This document shows, one piece after another, positions 24,912 to 35,729 of a DNA stretch of 64,000 bases. This DNA comes from Phaeosaccion multiseriatum. Taxonomy: Eukaryota; Ochrophyta, other classes. A program made the position numbers and the translations under genes. The stretch covers positions 2,976,001 through 3,040,000 of the forward strand of contig OZ218963.1 in assembly GCA_965112735.1 (NCBI GenBank). Reading direction: 5' to 3'. Position 1 is the first letter of the stretch, and each line of letters starts with the position of its first letter. The notes under the pieces were generated by a model. That model saw nothing but the letters and a program-made list of their open reading frames with translations, was not told the DNA's origin and did no database searches.

Positions 24912-25091
24912 GGTTGAGGAGGGTGCAGACGTGAGGTCAAGGAGAAAGAGGGGGAGGAGGGAGGAGGAGGATGGGCAGCAGAGACACTAAATTGCTTCGT
25001 GAGGGACGGGGGGGGGGAGAGGGCGTGTCACAGATGTCACACTACTATGTGTATATAGAGGGGAACCAAAAAAAAATTAGACTAATAACTA

Positions 25092-25600
25092 CTGTGATTT
25101 CGCGGTTGAGTGGCACTTTTGACGCCCCGTGATTTTTTTTTGACGCCAAATGACGATTACTTTGACGACGTTTGACGACTTTTGAACCCCTTTTTTCCCC
25201 ACTTTAAAGCCCTGTTTGACGCACTTTGACGCCCTTTGACGCCCTTTTATCTTAGTTCGCCTTAATTTCGTCTAAAAAAAATCACGTACTGTGATTTCGC
25301 GGTTGAGTGGCACTTTTGACGCCCCGTGAGTTTTTTTTTACGCCAAATGACGACTACTTTGACGACGTTTGACGACATTTGAACCCCCACTTTAAAGCCC
25401 TGTTTGACGCACTTTGAGGTGCCCTTTCATGGCGCCCTTTTATCTTAATTCGCCTTATTTTCGTCTAAAAAAAATCACGTAAAAAAAAATCACTGAAAAG
25501 GGCGTCAAAGGGCGTCAAAGAGCGTCAAAGGGCTCAAAAGTCGTCAAACGTCGTCAAAGTAATCGTCATTTTTTATTTGGCGAAAATGACGAAAAGGAGA
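25092..25600. mobile_element. Foldback element remnant with a nested second copy
   Basis: Two left arms in tandem begin CTGTGATTTCGCGGTTGAGT at 25092 and 25289, each preceded by TA. One right arm of GGGCGTCAAA units follows (about 25497-25600), breaking off before the terminal repeat. The second left arm begins at the TA in the central ATCACGTA of the first, so one copy seems to have inserted in the loop of another and one right arm was lost. The repeats are TTTGACGCC units on one arm and GGCGTCAAA on the other. An A-run follows at 25609-25629. There is no coding capacity. A complete relative lies at 38380-38768. Confidence 0.8.
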
Positions 25601-25725
25601 AGGAAAGAAAAAAAAAAAAAAAAAAAAAAGGCCGACACGCAAGCTGCCATCCCTCTCCTCATCAATCCCTGCTCCCTTCCTCCCTTTCAATTTCTTTTCT
25701 TTTCTCCCCTCTCCTGTTCTCTACA

Positions 25726-28700
25726 ATGGGCCAGAGGCGAAGATTACCGCACGTAGAGAAGTCGTTGGCAGCTATGCAACGGACGGGTGGTGCTTTCTCG
25801 AACGTGCTGCTGCTGCTGGCCATGTTTCCCGCGAGGAGCCAGGCCTTCACCCTGCACGGCACCGCAGGCAGCAGCGCATCGGCCATGACATCGGGAGTGT
25901 CGCGCTTTAGTGGAGGAGGCAACCTCGGGTCCAGTAGAGCTAGCAACAGTAGAAAGGGATCCGGCTTCCGCACCTGCAATGTCGAAGGGGGAAGAGGGGG
26001 ACTTGAAGAGCTCGCTCGACGCAGAGCAGCGCGCGGAAGGAAGGCGGGGACAGGAGCGGGACTGGTGCTTATGATGGCCAACCCCGAGAACTTCAATATC
26101 AAGGACCAGGACCTCGAGTTCATGTTCTGGGATGAGTCCACGGTGAGCTAAGCAGTTTGCGTGCCTCGTGTTTTGACCTCCACTTCTGCTTCACCTCAGC
26201 CATCTCGCGGACGAGACCTCTGAGTGTACTATCCTGCAGGATGACAAGTAGTAGGAGCAGTAGCAGTCGCAAACCCCTGGGAGCTTGACCCAATTGCGAT
26301 GGGGAGAATTTGGAGGCACCTTGCTCACACCCCCTTCCACATGCATTGTGTTGTTATGCAGGTGTTCGTCAAGGGGGGCACGGGGGGGAACGGGGCCTCC
26401 ACGTACAAGGTGAGGGGGTGTTATGGCGTGTACCGCCTCTGGGGCAGAACGCAAATGGCACAGAGGGCTCTCAGCTCTTCTTGTCGTCATTCCTAGGCAC
26501 TGTCTTCTTCCGCCACTCTCTGCTTGCGTGTGTGTAATGTCACCGCGTAATGTGTGTATGTCTCTCCCTCTGTGTGTGTGTGTGTCTGTGTGTGTAATTG
26601 TATGCATCTCAGGTCGGTACGAACTTCCAACGAGGGGCTCCTGACGGAGGCTCAGGAGGTAGGGGAGGAGACGTATGGATGGAGTGCGACGGAGGGCTCA
26701 ACACGCTATCGGGCCTAAGGGGAAGCTCCTCTTACCACGCCAAGACGGGGCTGCCAGGCACCAGCTGGTACTGCAATGGGAAGGACGGTGAGAGGTAGAG
26801 AGGCAGAGAGGCAGGAGTTCCACTGGAAGGTTCTGCATGGAGCAGCTGTTTTCCGCAGTGTTTTTGTGTATTTCCACAGAGGAAGGAAAGGGGGAGAGGG
26901 ACAGTTAGATTTGTTTTTTTCCCGTTCTTTACCTCGCTTGTTCGTTCGATTTTCAGGTCTTTCGGCGTCTATCAAAGTGCCCCCCGGCACCGTGGTGAAG
27001 GAAAGGGAAACAGGCCGCGTCATCGGAGAACTTAAGAGAGAGGGGGACCGGCTGCGCGTTGCCCGAGGGGGTGACGGGGGCAGGGGCAACGCGGCTCAGA
27101 AATACACGCGAGGTATTGCACCCAAGGCCTCGAGCGCGGAGGCTGGAGAGAAGATGTGGCTGCAGGTAATGAATGAATGAATCAATTAGTGAGTGAGTCG
27201 CTCATGGCAGGCTCGAGGAGGGGAGGAATGGATGTATGGGATCGGATGGGAAAGCTGGATGGTAAGGGAGTAGCTGCCATCCCCCCAGCCTCTCCCCCCA
27301 TCTGTCTGTCCGTCTGACTGTCTGCCACGCAGGCCGTCTCCTATCCCCACTTTTGGGAAAGGGTCGGCGGTGTGTTTGTGTGGGCAAGAAGCTGTGATTT
27401 GAGTATGGTGGAGAGATTCGGGGGGGGGCGACGCTGACTGAGCAGGGGCTGAGCAGCAGTGGAGTCCGATTGCCCGCGACTTTTGCACTGCTTCGCTCGT
27501 GCGCGGGCCCGTGTAAGTATGCCCACGCCGCAAGCACGCACGCACACAGACACACTTTTGGTCTGCTCACTCCAGCGTCGTGCTCCCCTACCTCTGCTTG
27601 TGCATGTGCGTGTCCCGCTTGGGATCGATTCTATTGTGTTCATTCATTCACTTGCTTCAATCTCAGCTTGAGCTGCGGCTCGTGGCGGACATTGGCTTAG
27701 TGGGCGTCCCCAGCGCTGGAAAGAGCAGGTGTGCGTGTGTATGTGTGCCCCCGTGCGTGTGTGTGACTTGACACACCATACCCCCTGTGTTGTTCCCCTT
27801 GGTGGTTGAAGCCTTACATCCTCATCCTCCTCAGAGGAGACACCGTTAGTTATGAATTTGCATCATTCTTATCGTACCTTACTTAAGCTTACTTCCATGC
27901 TCGTCCTCGACCCCCCCCCGGCCTCCCTGCCCGCCTCAATTCCAGTTTGTTGGCCAAGGCTAGTAACGCCAAACCCAAGATTGCTGACTACCCCTTCACC
28001 ACCCTCATCCCCAATCTCGGAGTGTGCGACCCGGGGGAGAATGGCTTTCTAGGTCAGTCGTATAGTACGTACGTTCGTAAGTCAACGCACCTTTTACCTA
28101 GATAGTTACAGGGCAAAAGAAGTGCCCACCACAGGATGAAAAGGTCTCACGACCTTTCCCTTCCCTTGCTTTCCTTCCTTCCTCCCCGGCTTTCTTCGAC
28201 CCTCCCCCCTCCTTCGCACGCTCCACACTTTGCACCTCACCCCTTACCCCTCTGTCCTGACACCCCTTACCCCTCACACCGGACCCCTCACCATCGGCCG
28301 TTCTCAGGCCAAGGCATGGTTCTGGCAGACATCCCCGGAATGTTGGAGGGAGCTCACAGAGGCGTGGGGCTAGGGAGGGCCTTCCTCAGGCATGTGGAGC
28401 GCTGCCGAGTCATCATTCACGTCATTAGCGGGTCGTCACCAGACCCCATTGGAGACTTTAAGGTGAGGAGGAGAAAGCAAAGGGAAGGGGGCTTACTTTC
28501 TTTATGGGGGCCCAAGGAAGGGGGAAGGGGGGGGGGTCCCTTTCATCAGGGAGTCGAAAGGAGGGGAAGGGGAGCGAAGGCGAGAGGCCTTCACGTTTCA
28601 TACGGGAGTTGACTCCCACTCCTTGGGGCCTGAAATGAGAGGGAGGGATGGCCTGACGAAGTGAAGAGGATAGCCGAAGGAAGAGAAGATGGTGGCCTCA

Positions 28701-31039
28701 GGAAGAGAAGAGGATGGCCTGAGGAGGACTGAGGGGGGATGGTGTGAGGAAGACGGGGAGTGGCCAAGTCTCTTGTGGACGAAATGGATGTGCCGGCACA
28801 GGGCGGCATGGTGTTTGAGGGGTGTGTGCCACGCTAAGAAACATGTGCTGTGTGCCCTCGGCAAAGGGCGTTACATGTTACAGTCATCTCTCCTTTCTGC
28901 TTCTCTTGTCCGACTCCTTCCGGCAGGCCATCAATCAAGAACTGGCCCTCTTCAGCCCCTCCCTCGGGGAAAAGCCTCAGGTACAGTGTGTGTGTGCATA
29001 GTCTTTGTGAAGATGTTGAGCATCGCGAGGCTTCCATTCGAGGCTCTATTTGTAACAAAACTAGTCTCTCTCGCTCTCGCTCTCTTTTCTCGCACCTCCA
29101 TCCTCCTCTCGAAGCCAGCCCCCCCTCCCCCCCCTTAAAGCTCACGCACGCGCCCACCCACGCACCGCCGCCCTCATCAGGTTGTGGTACTGAACAAGAT
29201 CGACCTGCCCGAAGTGGCACCCCGCCAGCAGGAGCTCCTCGAGGGACTCCGGGCCGAGATGGACCACACGAGGCTCCTGTCCATCTCTGCGTTGGACGGG
29301 TGAGGGGCTCCTTTTGTTCTTTGGTTATGACTGGGTTTTTCGGATATGGCTCTTCCCTGCCACCCTCCCACCCTCCCCTCCCACTCACTTTGGCGTTTCA
29401 ATCCGATCACTACCCACCACATAAATGTTGTGGACTGTGGGTGGACTGTGGGTGGGGTTGGCGTGTGCCGGGGCGGAGAGGTAGTTGTAAGCGGGGGAGT
29501 GGATGAAAGGGTAGGAGCAGACCGCACCGCACTCACCTCTGCTGTCTGTCCGATAGCTGGAAAGCCGATACGATACCACTCTGCGAAGCCCTTCTCTTTT
29601 TCCCTCTGACGTGAGAGTGTGTCGTGTGTTTGGCTGTGCCCCTTCTGTGTCTGCTTCTCTCTCCACCCTCACAGTGACAATGTTTCCGAGTTGATGCGGC
29701 GCTCACGGCAGTTCCTGGATAAGGTCATACGCGACGAGGCCCAGAAGGTAACGCTGCGTTGGCTTTGCTTAACTCCCTCCCCAGCTCTCCCCATAGAAAG
29801 TCCATTTGCTTTGCCTTAACTCCCTCCACAGCCTTCCCTTCTGCTTTCCCCTCAAACTCCGCACCCTAGCCCCACCGCATCCCCGCTGTGCGTACTTCCC
29901 CTCACACGCACCTCCGCTGTGCGTACTTCCCCTCACACGCACCCCCGCTGTGCGTACTTCCCCTCACACACCCCCCCGCTGTGCGTACTTCCCCTCACAT
30001 GCACCTACGTGATGACTCCTCGCGTCCACCTTTCACTCTTCACCGCTCACCCCAGGCCCGCCGTTTGGCGGCCCTTAGGGCGGACAAGCAGCGAGCAGCG
30101 ATGGAGGAAGACCCCGACGCCAACGTTGACGACTTAATCAACGCTTCCCGAGTGTCCGCAGCGGGGGAGGGCATGTGGCTGCTCAGTGATGCAAGGGTGG
30201 AGCAGGTGAGAGGAAGAGAAGAAGAAGAAGAAGAAGAAGAAGAAGAAGAAGAAGAAGAAGAAGAAGAAGAAGAAGAAGAAGAAGGAGGAGGAGGGGGGGG
30301 GGGGGGAGGAGGACGAGGAGGAGGAGGACGAGGAGGAGGAGGACGAGGAGGAGGAGGACAAGGAGGAGGAGGAGGAGGAGGAGGAGGAGGAGGAGGAGGA
30401 GGAGGAGGAGGAGGAGGAACACAGAGAGGGGACTCGGTTGCTCGGAGCCTCTTCTGTGCTGGCTGGGGCAGTTATCACTCAATGGCTGGGGCAGTTATCA
30501 ATCAATCTATCATCATTGGTGGTGAAGCCAGCAGCCAGTCTACAGTGGATGGGAGTGTGAGGGGCGTCACCGAAGAGCAAGTTATGTGTGCGTTTGCCTC
30601 TGCCGCTTCGCACTCCCCTTCGAACTCCATGCCACGTTTCGCACACATGCGGATGAAGAACACTTGCAGGAGGGGGCGGAGCGGTGGTGTGTGTGTGTGT
30701 GTGTGTGTGTGTGTAGGAGGGGGGGGGGAGGGGCTGCGTACTCACACATGAAGGCATGTTACATAAGACCCGTACAACACACCACACACCACACTCACAC
30801 ATACCCCCTCCCCCACCCCTCAGATGGTGCAGACCATAGACTGGGACTATTACGGCTCCGAGGCGCGCTTCATGGTGCTGCTGGAGTCTCTGGGCCTGGT
30901 GGAAGAGTTGCAGCAAGCGGGGGCGGAGGACGGGGAGTTGCTGCTGGTGGGCGACATGCAGATCGCGTATAAGGACCCTGGGGGGGCGGCATCCTCTTCC
31001 AGGGGAGGGGAGGTTGGCAGCAGAGCCGCTCTGCTGTAG
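25726..31039 (+). CDS. Obg/CgtA-family GTPase with plastid leader
   Basis: Ribosome-associated GTPase for large-subunit assembly, here probably in the plastid. Exons: 25726-26142, 26362-26409, 26613-26787, 26957-27165, 27667-27728, 27946-28052, 28308-28462, 28927-28980, 29181-29299, 29675-29747, 30056-30205, 30824-31039; 594 residues. The N-terminus has a hydrophobic signal ([15 protein letters not shown]) whose end, SQAF, fits the Phe-containing cleavage site of ochrophyte plastid leaders. The Gly-rich Obg fold starts at [14 protein letters not shown] and includes [11 protein letters not shown]. GTPase motifs are [10 protein letters not shown] (about 296), [28 protein letters not shown] and SALDGDN. 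The C-terminal DUF1967-type domain is in the last exon ([13 protein letters not shown]). Bacterial Obg is about 340-430 residues; the excess is the leader and a helical Ala/Arg linker. Intron 11 contains a long GAA/GGA tract. Confidence 0.94.
29880..30005 (+). repeat. 31-32 bp tandem repeat, 4 copies
   Basis: The unit CCGCTGTGCGTACTTCCCCT plus CACACGCACC occurs four times in the intron before Obg exon 11. Confidence 0.9.
30210..30417 (+). repeat. (GAA)n-(GGA)n purine tract
   Basis: About 75 bp of GAA triplets pass through a G run into about 130 bp of GGA triplets with GAC interruptions. The tract starts right after the donor at 30205. The homopurine strand is the transcribed sense strand, so it could form H-DNA or an RNA-DNA triplex; that is inference. 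Confidence 0.9.
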
Positions 31040-31381
31040 GAGGGAGCAGTAGCAATAACTACGATGTCCCATCTCCCTCCTCCTCCTCCTCCTCCTCCTC
31101 CTCCCCCTCCTCCTCCAACGTTTTGGTTCCTTCGTTCCGGTGCCGCTGAGGGGAGATGAGAGGAGAGGTGAAGGCCCACACCCCCAGTCAACCCCTGATA
31201 CACTATCCGCTATCCGCTATCGGCCTGCGCCAGCCGGCACGCTATCCGCTATCGGCCGGCGCCAGCCGGCGCGCTATCCGGCCCCCCGGGGCCCGATAGC
31301 GCGCTGTATCAGGAGTTTTTTTTTTTCGGAGAACCAACAGCTTTATTACAGTTACATTTACTTTAGGGAGGGGGTTCTTCA
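31040..31381. other. Intergenic region, Obg to PH gene
   Basis: This 342-bp gap between two + strand genes contains a short CTC run at about 31075-31113 and the inverted-repeat element at 31192-31314. A T-run follows the element. No exon was found. Confidence 0.6.
31192..31314. mobile_element. Short imperfect inverted-repeat element, GATAG/CTATC type
   Basis: The left end reads CCCCTGATACACTATCC and the right end reads, in reverse complement, CTCCTGATACAGCGC. The interior repeats CTATCCGCTATCGGCC and GCGCCAGCCGGC. Its motifs match the element at 42186-42352 in opposite orientation. It carries no coding sequence. Confidence 0.7.
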
Positions 31382-32200
31382 ATGGCCTCTCTCGCATCGA
31401 GGAAGCCACCAGTGCCACCTGAACTGGAAGTGAGTGTGGAAAAGTAGGACAACACTTCTCTCTTCCTCCTCGTTTTGGGTGGCCCTGTTTCCTCAGTCTC
31501 CCCATTCCTCTCTGATCTTGTCTGCCTCTGCGTCCTTGTCCGCACTCCAGGGCTACTTCCACCAGCTTAAGCGTAACCACATCCTGGGAGGCTGGAAGAA
31601 GCGATGGTTTACTGTGGAGCCCACCACGAGGCAGCTCGAGTACTTCCGAGACAAGGAGGTGAGAGAGAGGGGGCAAATGGAAGGATGGAGGAAGAGACAC
31701 GAAAGGAGGCTTTGCAAGCCAGTGCTCAGGCAAGCAGACTTTAAAGCAGTCTCCTGCTCACGTGTTGCTTCCAAGCAATCAAAATATTTTGCTCAAGTGT
31801 TCGCCTCCGCCTACTTTCCTTTCCTGCCTTCCTTCCGGCCTCCTTTCATCTCTCTCTCCCTCCCTCCACCGCTCATTCTCAATACTCGTTGCTTTGCTCC
31901 TCCTTTAGGATGCGTCAAGGGGTACCATACAGCCCTCGGGTGCCATCCGGCTCGAGGACATTAGCTCCGTTCGAGTGATGGACAAAGGTCTGCTCAGCGA
32001 ACGATGGTGATTTCATAATTCTCTCTGTTGTACTCCTTACTCGTTGTTCCCACGCCTCCCACTTTCTCTCAGCCGCTCGAACCTTCACCGTGGAGAGCTC
32101 TGCTCGCTCCTTCCTCCTCAGGGCAGAGAGCTCTGCTCAGCTGACGGCGTGGTACGAGGCGCTGGCAGACTTTGTGCAGAAGAGTAGGGTGAGTCGTTAA
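31382..32200 (+). CDS. Small pleckstrin-homology (PH) domain protein
   Basis: A 120-residue protein consisting almost only of one PH domain, so probably a phosphoinositide- or membrane-binding adaptor. Exons: 31382-31429, 31551-31658, 31909-31987, 32073-32200. A short leader MASLASRKPPVPPELE precedes the domain. PH hallmarks are GYFHQLKRNHILGGWKKRWF (first strands with the basic K-x-x-R/W-K-K-R-W-F pattern), the strand FTVESSARSFLLRAES and the C-terminal helix with the invariant Trp, LTAWYEALADF. The stop follows SRVSR. The last AGG-GTGAGT looks like a splice donor, so a longer isoform that skips this stop is possible, but no downstream exon was found before 32755. The ligand cannot be inferred. 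Confidence 0.85.
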
Positions 32201-32755
32201 ACATGAACAGCTGTTCATGCACAATCCTAACAAAGTGTACCGCTTCCTCCCCATCTTGTCTCCGTGCTGCTGCCTCACCTGAGGCCAGCAATACGAGGTG
32301 TGGAAATGCTCCACAACTCAGCCCCCCCTCCTTGCGCTTTCTGATTGAGTGCAGCGCCTTGTCGTGGAGTCGACCGCCAGGAGGAATCGGACCAGCTGTG
32401 TGAGTGTGTGCGGGGGGGGGGGACTTGTCCCCACCCCCTGCGCTAAGCACACAAAGGTCAGGAGCCTCCGTTAACTGTCCCGGTCAGCACGCACGCACGC
32501 AGGCACGCACGCATACACACACACCAACAGAGCCGCGCACAGCCACCCAAACATCAGAGGGAAGAGCGGAAAGGGGTTGCAAAGCGCCTTCTCCTTCTTT
32601 GGCAAATTAGAAGTACTGTAAATTCAATTTCTACGGCCATACCCGTCCCAAGGGCTCCTACTCAGAATGTCTCAGTCGAGCCTTCAGTCGAGCCTTGATG
32701 CCAAAGTAACGGTGAGAGACTCCGCGTACTGAGACAAGGGAAGAATAATCCTTCC
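32201..32755. other. Convergent intergenic region, PH gene / GDP-fucose synthase
   Basis: A 555-bp gap holding the 3' ends of two converging genes. A GCAC/AC-rich stretch lies at about 32487-32527. No gene or RNA was recognised. Confidence 0.6.
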
Positions 32756-33875
32756 TCACTTCTTGGCAGTCTCGAAGTTGGCTGAGAACCACTCGCACAC
32801 CTGTTGAGAGAGGCGCGCGGCAAGGCAGTGAAAGGGAGGAAATGCGCAGTATGTAGCCGACTCTCCTTCCCTCCCTCCTCGTACACCCTCCTCCCTCCCT
32901 CCCTCCCTCCCTCCCTCCCTCTCCTTCTTTCTTCTCCGCCCACGTTCCCGCCCGTTCTCCGCCCTCCCTGTTTATCTTTCTGCCACCACACCCGTAGACC
33001 CAACGCACGCACCTGTCTTAGCCCGTCCTCCATGGTGGTGAACTCGAAGTCGGGCCTGTGCTTCATCAAAAGAGCGTTGGATGCAGTCTTCTTGTACTGA
33101 CCGTCGGACTGAAGTTGCAAGTTGAGTTAAGCAGGTGAGCGAGCGAGTGAGCGCTTGAGTAGTGAGCGAGGGCGGCGAAAGGCACCCCAAAACAACTACA
33201 CATCGCCCGAGCGCCCTGCCGCCCTCCCCTTCTAGTCATCAAACAATAGAACCAAAGGCCAAAGCAAATCAAAAGAAAACCGACGCCAAAAGGCACCTCT
33301 CCCCCCAGCCGCCCTTCCTTCTTTCGCGAGCAACAACCAAGTTGAGTAGTTAGTTGGCTACACGCCCCGTACCTTGGTCGTGTCAAAGATGATCTTGTCT
33401 TGATCGTAGTCCATGCCCTTCGCTACCGCCCGAGCGCAGTCTGCGATGGAAATCTCGCGGTCCTGTACACACGCGCACACACGCACACACACACAACACA
33501 CCCACACACATACACACGACAAAGGAAGGAGGGAAGGAAGACAGTCAGAGGTCAGCAGAGCGCCAGGCACACGGCAGGGTACAGGGTTGGCACGAGAGAG
33601 TTTCGGAGGATACAAAAGAAAGAGTAGGAATGCGCAGGTCAAGGTCACCCTTCGCTCACCTCTCCCACCGACAGGATGATGGGGTCCACCGAGTCGTAGC
33701 TGCGCATCGTCCACACCATCAGCGCACCAAGGTCCACGTTGTAGATGAACTGGCGCAGAGGAGAGCCTGAAGACAAGAGGGGAAAAGCAGAGCAGAGCAG
33801 GACCAACACAACACATCAGGACACGCCGAATCATCTGTATCTCTGCCCTCTCTCTCTCCCTGCTCCCCCCCTCCT

Positions 33876-33951
<76 letters not shown>

Positions 33952-34816
33952 GAGCCCCAGATGGTAAAGTCGGTTCCGTTCTTCTTGGCGAGGTAGCACT
34001 TGTGCACGAGGCCGGGGATGACGTGCCCGTTCTCGATGGAGAAGTTGTCGTGCTTGCCGTAAATGTTGGTGGGGATGACAGATGTAAAGTTGCAGCCGTA
34101 CTCCTGCAAGGGTGAGTGGAACATCGTCCAAAGAAGCGGTGGGGGCGGAGGTGGGCCGTTCAGTTTTGTAGTGCGACACGTGGCATGCGCATCAGCGCCT
34201 GTAGCGAGGAAGGGTATGCTCCTATCGTCCCACCGAGCCAAGGGATATATACATGTGGTATGCTTTGGAAGTGTATTCGCACACGCCTCTGTGTCTGTCA
34301 CCCATCGCACCTCCTTATAGCAGCGGTTCATAACGTCAATCATACGCTTCGCGTACGCGTAGCCCTCGTTGGAGGAGTGGGGGGGGCCGTTGTGGATCAT
34401 AGTCTCGTCGATGGGGTACGACGTCTGTGGTGGGCGGACGTGTCGGCGGTAGTTACATGCAAATAGATCAGAGAAAGGGGTGTGCGGTATATTCGCCCAC
34501 TCATGCCCTCTACGCCCTACCCCACCCTCCACACTCCAGCACAGTCCTACGGAAGCGCTCGAATCTGATCCACTCATTGTAATGTGTTGCTCCCTGCCCC
34601 ACACGCGCACACACACACACTCACTCCCGCGCTTCACGTAGAGTACTCACGCAGAGTACGTCCCTGCCTGCCTGCCCTCCCTCTCCGCTATTTCGTAATT
34701 CTCAGCCCAACTCACCTTATCAGGGAAGACGCAGGTGCTACACGCCATCGACAGAGAGACACAAGAGGAGGGAGCAGGTAGCACCAGAACGACCAGGGGG
34801 GGGAAGCGAGAGAGGC

Positions 34817-34902
<86 letters not shown>

Positions 34903-35542
34903 AGAGTGCGAAAAGCAGAGAACATTTAGCACAAGCCTTCATTTTATCTCCCTCCGTCCGAACCCCGTGACACAGGACGGCCCTTCCTTGTTTCACATCA
35001 CAACCCACCCCTATGAGGGAAGGCGGTGTGTGTGTGTACCTGAGGCAGGAGACGAGCTTCTGCACCTTGAATTCCTTGCAGCATTCCATGACGTTGTCGT
35101 TGATGAGCATGTTCTCCCGGTAGAACTCCACTTTGTAGTTCAGGTTGGCAAACAGGCCCCCCACCTACAGCAAAGGCGTGATACAACACGCGAACGAGAT
35201 GCGGGCTTACGATGATCCTCGCAATACCACACAGATAGGCTCTTTCTTTCTTTAGGCTCTTTCTTTCTTTGGTAAATTTTGTTTTGTTTTGAGAAACGCA
35301 GCAACGCAATCTTTCAAGCCCCCACTCACCCTGGCGGCGAGGTGGATGCAGTGAGTAGGTTGATACTTCTCGAAGACCTTCCTGCACGCCTCCTTGTCCT
35401 TCATGTCCCCGTCCTTGGAGCCGAGGAATACGTACTCCTCATTCGCCTGCGCCTCCGTGTCCGAGCTGACAAACTCCTCAATACCCTTGCCCACCAGGCC
35501 GGTTCCACCCGTCACCAACACCTTCCTCTTCACGTCGGCCAT
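32756..35542 (-). CDS. GDP-L-fucose synthase (GDP-4-keto-6-deoxy-mannose epimerase-reductase)
   Basis: Makes GDP-L-fucose from GDP-4-keto-6-deoxy-D-mannose with NADPH in the cytosol, the donor for fucosylated glycans. Exons in transcript order: 35542-35330, 35164-35040, 34737-34716, 34424-34311, 34103-33950, 33766-33660, 33462-33373, 33108-33013, 32800-32756. The product is 321 residues, the usual length of the family, which favours [13 protein letters not shown] at 35542 over an in-frame ATG 27 bp upstream. Evidence is the Rossmann [23 protein letters not shown], the catalytic Ser in [27 protein letters not shown], the YAYAK Tyr-Lys pair, [13 protein letters not shown] and [14 protein letters not shown]. 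Exon 3 is only 22 bp. Its 5' flank abuts the 6-kb repeat composite after about 60 bp. Confidence 0.96.
33872..33950. repeat. (CT)n-(CA)n microsatellite in a GDP-fucose synthase intron
   Basis: About 60 bp of CT dinucleotides are followed by CA dinucleotides that end at the donor of exon 5. The transcript strand reads GT then GA. Confidence 0.9.
34817..34900. repeat. (ACAG)n-(AC)n-(AG)n compound microsatellite
   Basis: Three simple repeats in succession, about 85 bp in all, in the GDP-fucose synthase intron ahead of the 22-bp exon. Confidence 0.9.
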
Positions 35543-35729
35543 GTTGTCCTTGCTGTAGGTATTCAACAAGTGTATCTAGCTCGGAGGAGAGAAGAGAGGG
35601 CGCGGGGCCCTTGTATGTCAATTAACCCCCTTGTATGTCAATTAACCGCCCTGAATCTCCGAAATTTTCTTGTCATTTTTTTGGGATCGGCTGGGGCACG
35701 TGAGGGAGGAGATGAATACTAGATATACG

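Noticed and set aside
34712-35164. Long - strand frame with poly-Ser/Leu-Cys between GDP-fucose synthase exons
   Set aside because: Its middle is the ACAG/AC/AG microsatellite; only the two ends are real exons.
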